A DNA stretch of 11,212 bases from an uncultured Gammaproteobacteria bacterium (GTDB lineage Bacteria > Pseudomonadota > Gammaproteobacteria > Pseudomonadales > DT-91), in contig CAKMZU010000033.1 in NCBI GenBank assembly GCA_929200485.1, positions 1,786-12,997 on the forward strand. The letters are read 5' to 3'. Positions 7,476 through 11,212 of this stretch are shown here, one piece after another. Position 1 is the stretch's first letter. Every line of letters starts with the position of its first letter. Position numbers and translations under genes: made by a program. Below the pieces are notes generated by a model. That model ran no database searches. It had not been told where the DNA came from and saw only the letters and a list, made by a program, of their open reading frames with translations.

Positions 7476-9823
7476 AATACGAAAAAATGTTCAAATATTT
7501 GTTAATCGATGCAAATGTTGGTCGCTCTTCTCGGCATGGAGAAATGTTAGACACTCTAATTAGCGCGATAAAAGACAATAATTATGAAATCGATGCCATC
7601 AATAATCGCATTGATGCAAAATTTGCCATCCAACAAAATATTGCTTATGGCTGCATTCTTTTAGATATAGATACAGAAGAGACGATAAGCGGGATTGAAT
7701 TCATAGAATATATTCATAAACGTGGTCTTGAAATCCCTATTTTTATCATTTCCGAAAAAGACAAAACAACTGAGCTCACCAGTGACATATTGTCAGCGAT
7801 TCGTGGCGTTATCACCCCCCATGAAGACACACCTGTCTTTGTTGCCAATTACCTCAGAAGAGCTTTCCATGAGTATATTGACAAGCTCAAAACACCCTTT
7901 TTTGGTGGCATGGTTGATTATGTCGAAGCGGGCAATGAAATGTGGTTAGCTCCCGGTCACAATGGCGGTATGTTTTACCACAGAAGCCCTATCGGCAGGA
8001 TTTTTTTCGATTATCTTGGCGAGAATTTTTTCAGGGCTGACTTTAACTTTGTCCCTGACCTTGGCGGTATTTTTGACCATTCTGGTGCTTATCTCAAAGC
8101 CGAGCAGGATGCGGCTAAAATCTTTAACGCTGAACGCACCTACTTTGTTCTTAATGGCACCTCCACATCAAATAAAATTGTTAATGGCAGTCTAATTACT
8201 CCCGGCGATCTGGTTTTATATGACCGTAACAACCATAAGTCCAATCTGCATTCTGCATTGATTCTCAATGGCGGCATTCCTATCTATTTACCCTGCGATA
8301 GAAATCCATTCGGAATGGTTGGCCCGATTGATTATAACGCCCTTGACGAAGAATACATTCGATCAGCCATAAGGGACAACCCGCTCGTTAAAGACAAAGA
8401 TGCCTGGAAAAAAGAGCGTCCACTTCGAGCAGTCATCATTGAAAACTGTACCTATGACGGAACTATCTACAACATAAAAACCATCATGGAAAAAATTGGC
8501 CATCTCAGCGACTATCTTTTCTTTGATGAAGCCTGGGGAGGGTTCATGCGTTTTCACCCATTATATAATGGGCGATACGCGATGCAGTTTGATAACCTGT
8601 CGCCTTCCGACCCGGGCATTATCGTCACACAGTCAACCCATAAGCAACTTGCCGGGTTATCACAGGCATCACAGATTCATATACGCGATAATCATTTGAA
8701 AGGACAAAAACGACGGATCAACCATCGACGTTTTAATGAAGTCTATATGATGCATATGTCAACGTCACCATTCTACCCAATGTTCGCATCTTTGGATGTT
8801 GGCGCACAAATGATGAAAGGTAAATCGGGTGAATTTTTATGGGATGAGGCTATTCGACGATCAATCGATTTAAGAAAACAACTGCGCAAGCTGTCCTCGG
8901 AATTTAGATCAACAAACACAGATGAAGAGACGGCCTGGTTTTTTGATCCTTTTGTACCTGATGTTGTATCCATTAAAAACTCTCCCTACGCCAAAGATTA
9001 TGATGGTGCCTGTTGGGAAAATATCCCCAACGATGTCCTTTGCCAAGAACCACAGTGCTGGATGTTTACCGAGGGTTCTAACTGGCATGGGTATAAAAAA
9101 GTAACCGGCAATTATGCTATGTCGGATCCAAATAAGTTATTGATTCTTACCCCTGGATTACACCGGGGAACCGGGCAATACATGGATTGGGGAGTACCTG
9201 CGCCGGTACTCGGTGCTTTCATGCGAAGCCGTGGCATCGTACCTGAGAAAACTGACTTAAACCTGATTCTCTTTCTTATTACACCCGCACTTGAAAACTG
9301 CAAAGAAGGCACGCTCTTAGCCGAACTGGTCGATTTTAAAGAGTCATTTGATAAAAATATGCGCATGGAGAAAGTTCTCCCTGACTTAACCTGCGAGTTT
9401 GAAGCTATCTATAAAGGTCGAGGACTTAAAGATATTTGTTATGACATGCATACTTGTTTTAAAAAGCACGATGCTTCTCGTCTACAATGCCAGCAGTTTC
9501 AAGCGGCGCACTTTCCAGAACTCGCCATGACACCACAAGATGCATTTAATGAACTGATGAGAAATAATGTGGACTATGTTCCTTTCAGTCAGGCAAAAGG
9601 ACGTATCGCTGCTTCAACGGTACTTGTTTACCCTCCCGGCATAGGTGTTATCCAGTCTGGTGAGCGATACGACGAGCGGGCACAGCCACAGATGGACTAC
9701 ATCACTATGTTCGAAGAAATCAATACACGCTTTCCCGGATTTGAAAACGAAATTCAAGGCGCTTATGCGCAAGAGCAGGACGATGGGGCGGTTAGGTATT
9801 TTACATATGTGGTGAAGGAATAG
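7472..9823 (+). CDS. PLP-dependent Orn/Lys/Arg decarboxylase (fold type I, group III)
   Basis: Cytoplasmic PLP enzyme decarboxylating a basic amino acid to its amine, consuming a proton; it forms an operon with the antiporter. Of 783 residues, about 1-130 form the receiver-like 'wing' domain (ILLDID at 62-67, LEIPIFIISEKDK), about 140-560 the PLP domain, and the rest the C-terminal domain. Active-site features: APGHNGG (160-166), NGTSTSNK (228-235), NHKSN with His255 expected to stack on PLP, FDEAW (351-355, Asp352 facing the pyridine nitrogen), and TQSTHK with Schiff-base Lys391. Other family blocks are TSPFYPMFASLDV, WHGY, VPEKTDLN and RIAASTVLVYPPG. Several blocks resemble SpeF/SpeC ornithine enzymes (TPGDLVLYDRNNHKSN, HLKGQKRRINHRRFN), others AdiA/LdcA (FDEAW, EF..WFF, CW..), so the substrate is uncertain. 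It is longer than SpeF, CadA or AdiA (about 710-756). ATG at 7472 has AGAGGGG just upstream and overlaps the antiporter stop by 4 nt. An upstream in-frame extension from 7307 lies inside the antiporter and is rejected. Confidence 0.93.
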   Translation: MKYEKMFKYLLIDANVGRSSRHGEMLDTLISAIKDNNYEIDAINNRIDAKFAIQQNIAYGCILLDIDTEETISGIEFIEYIHKRGLEIPIFIISEKDKTTELTSDILSAIRGVITPHEDTPVFVANYLRRAFHEYIDKLKTPFFGGMVDYVEAGNEMWLAPGHNGGMFYHRSPIGRIFFDYLGENFFRADFNFVPDLGGIFDHSGAYLKAEQDAAKIFNAERTYFVLNGTSTSNKIVNGSLITPGDLVLYDRNNHKSNLHSALILNGGIPIYLPCDRNPFGMVGPIDYNALDEEYIRSAIRDNPLVKDKDAWKKERPLRAVIIENCTYDGTIYNIKTIMEKIGHLSDYLFFDEAWGGFMRFHPLYNGRYAMQFDNLSPSDPGIIVTQSTHKQLAGLSQASQIHIRDNHLKGQKRRINHRRFNEVYMMHMSTSPFYPMFASLDVGAQMMKGKSGEFLWDEAIRRSIDLRKQLRKLSSEFRSTNTDEETAWFFDPFVPDVVSIKNSPYAKDYDGACWENIPNDVLCQEPQCWMFTEGSNWHGYKKVTGNYAMSDPNKLLILTPGLHRGTGQYMDWGVPAPVLGAFMRSRGIVPEKTDLNLILFLITPALENCKEGTLLAELVDFKESFDKNMRMEKVLPDLTCEFEAIYKGRGLKDICYDMHTCFKKHDASRLQCQQFQAAHFPELAMTPQDAFNELMRNNVDYVPFSQAKGRIAASTVLVYPPGIGVIQSGERYDERAQPQMDYITMFEEINTRFPGFENEIQGAYAQEQDDGAVRYFTYVVKE

Positions 9824-9901
9824 TCCGACTGAAAGCTCCCAGACAGAGCAGCAATACGCCCAAAAAAATAATACAAAGGGTGTGCTTATAAAATCATGAT
9901 G

Positions 9902-11212
9902 CTATAACCGTTGGAAACGAATGCCGAACATATTCAAAATAAACATCCAGATGAGAGCATAAATCCAGACCAGCAAAATCATTTTCCAACTGATCGCTGT
10001 AACAAACCAACCATAACGGCATATCAATATAGCCACAATTTGCGTCGAAAATATCGCAAGGCATAACTCCTTTGATGGCCATGGTCGCAACCAAAACCAG
10101 GATTTTTGTCGCGATACAAACAACAACAAATGGCCTGCAATCACCATAAGCAAAAACATGATCGTTTGGATTTGATTTAGGCTTTGGTCCGTATAATGTT
10201 TAACAACAGCCATCAACAGAAAATTCTCCAGCACCAATACCAAACCCAAAACAGAAGCAATGCGCAGTACGTTTTTAAGATTCCATCTTAAAGGTTCTGG
10301 TGAAATCGCCGCGTTATCATAAGCAATGGCCATAATAGGTATATCATCCAGCAGTGCCAGCATGATGATCATAATCGCTGTCAGTGGCGTTATATTCGTG
10401 AACAAAATAGATAATGACACAAACAGCATGATATTGATGGTCATGGCAACACGATAATTAACATAGTTCACCATTCGCTGGAAAATCTGCCGAGACTCCT
10501 CAATCGCCGTTGTTATAACAGATAAACCACTGGCGGTTAAAATCAAGTCTGCTGCTGCTCTCGCCGCATCGGTTGCGCCAGAGACAGCAATCCCTACGTT
10601 GGCCTGTTTTAATGCAGGCGCATCATTAACACCATCCCCTGTCATAGCAACAATGGCATCTATATCTTGAAATGCCTTTACGATACCGTATTTATGCTCA
10701 GGAAATACGCGTGCAAAGCCATCGCTTTCGGTGATTTTTTTTTCAATTCCTTCAGGTATTGAATGAATATCAACGGAGGGTTTAAAGATACTATCCGCTG
10801 TACGAAGATTAGCGCCAAGCCCAAGATCTTTCGATATTTGTGTCCCTATCGCTAAATCGTCCCCAGTCACCATTTTTACATCAATATGATAGGATTTAAT
10901 GTCTCCAATAACTTTTTTGGAATCGATTCTCGGTGGATCAAAAAAAGAAATAATCCCTAATAGATCGTAGCCACCTTGATCATTTGTTTTAGCAACACCC
11001 AATGTACGCAACCCTTTTTTTGCATACCGATCAACCGCCTTAGTCGCTCTCTGTTTCACTGCCGCATCCATTTGACATAAATCGATAATTACTTTTGGTG
11101 CGCCTTTAATTACACTGAATGGTTGCCCACCCTCAACCTGTATCAGTGCTTCTGTTTTTTTATGGACAGGATCAAAGGGTTTAAAATCAATTTGTGTGTA
11201 TTCATCCAATGT
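9902..11212 (-). CDS. Plasma-membrane proton-efflux P-type ATPase, P-IIIA (N-terminal part outside window)
   Basis: C-terminal 436 residues of an ATP-driven H+ pump of the inner membrane; the N-terminal helices, actuator domain and DKTGT phosphorylation site are beyond the right edge. A TTG at 11209 opens a frame but is internal, since the frame continues to the edge and the protein starts mid-domain. Visible parts: nucleotide-binding domain FKPFDPVHKKTEA (about 10-22) and FSVIKGAPKVI; phosphorylation domain MVTGDDLAIGTQISKDLGLG and AMTGDGVNDAPALKQANVGI; the AVSGATDAARAAADLIL stretch; and then about six membrane segments, including ALLDDIPIMAIAYDN in the M6 region. FDPV.K.TEA and DDIPIMAIAYD-type M6 are characteristic of P-III rather than P-I or P-II pumps, and the aspartate there aligns with plant H+-ATPase Asp684, the proton site. 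It is convergent with the decarboxylase, with 78 nt between stops. Confidence 0.92.
   Translation of the reverse strand, partial: TLDEYTQIDFKPFDPVHKKTEALIQVEGGQPFSVIKGAPKVIIDLCQMDAAVKQRATKAVDRYAKKGLRTLGVAKTNDQGGYDLLGIISFFDPPRIDSKKVIGDIKSYHIDVKMVTGDDLAIGTQISKDLGLGANLRTADSIFKPSVDIHSIPEGIEKKITESDGFARVFPEHKYGIVKAFQDIDAIVAMTGDGVNDAPALKQANVGIAVSGATDAARAAADLILTASGLSVITTAIEESRQIFQRMVNYVNYRVAMTINIMLFVSLSILFTNITPLTAIMIIMLALLDDIPIMAIAYDNAAISPEPLRWNLKNVLRIASVLGLVLVLENFLLMAVVKHYTDQSLNQIQTIMFLLMVIAGHLLLFVSRQKSWFWLRPWPSKELCLAIFSTQIVAILICRYGWFVTAISWKMILLVWIYALIWMFILNMFGIRFQRL

Noticed and set aside
9824..9901. A possible bidirectional terminator between the convergent decarboxylase and ATPase genes.
   Set aside because: Only a 4-bp GCTC/GAGC stem, an isolated A-run and the palindrome ATCATGAT are present; no stem is followed by a T-run on either strand.

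Overview
The window reads as a chromosomal segment of a gammaproteobacterium with moderate GC (slightly AT-rich by eye). The best evidence is an intact ubiE-ubiJ-ubiB run; UbiJ in particular is an accessory protein of aerobic ubiquinone synthesis in proteobacteria. All the genes look native: coding density is high, and I see no insertion sequence, phage gene, CRISPR array, tRNA or rRNA. The genus cannot be fixed from the sequence alone.

Layout, left to right. (1) Positions 1-5728 carry five minus-strand genes, transcribed in the order ubiE, ubiJ, ubiB, uvrD, then a TRAP-transporter solute-binding protein that runs off the left edge. Gaps are 13 to 37 nt and none holds an obvious terminator, so they could form one long transcription unit. 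(2) Positions 5729-6053 are the only sizeable non-coding stretch. It is a divergent promoter region between ubiE (minus) and a transporter gene (plus), and it holds a long-range inverted repeat and a short palindrome. (3) Positions 6054-9823 carry a two-gene plus-strand operon: a CadB/AdiC/PotE-type amino-acid/amine antiporter overlapping by 4 nt (ATGA) a 783-residue PLP-dependent Orn/Lys/Arg decarboxylase. (4) Positions 9902-11212 hold the C-terminal part of a plasma-membrane proton-efflux (P-IIIA) P-type ATPase on the minus strand, convergent with the decarboxylase and cut by the right edge.

How the genes fit together. UbiE methylates the quinone ring; UbiJ is a lipid-binding accessory factor and UbiB an atypical kinase-like ATPase, both needed for ubiquinone synthesis. 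UvrD is the general repair helicase and is functionally unrelated. In the right half, the antiporter is inferred to import an amino acid and export the amine made by the decarboxylase, a cycle that consumes a cytoplasmic proton per turnover. The neighbouring P-IIIA ATPase would export protons directly, so the right half may be a pH-homeostasis neighbourhood.

No clearly undescribed system was found. The points most worth a second look are the mixed sequence character of the decarboxylase, the co-location of two proton-removing systems, the corrected TTG start of the antiporter, an extra periplasmic loop in that antiporter, and a DCA tripeptide in UbiB where I recall DCG in E. coli.
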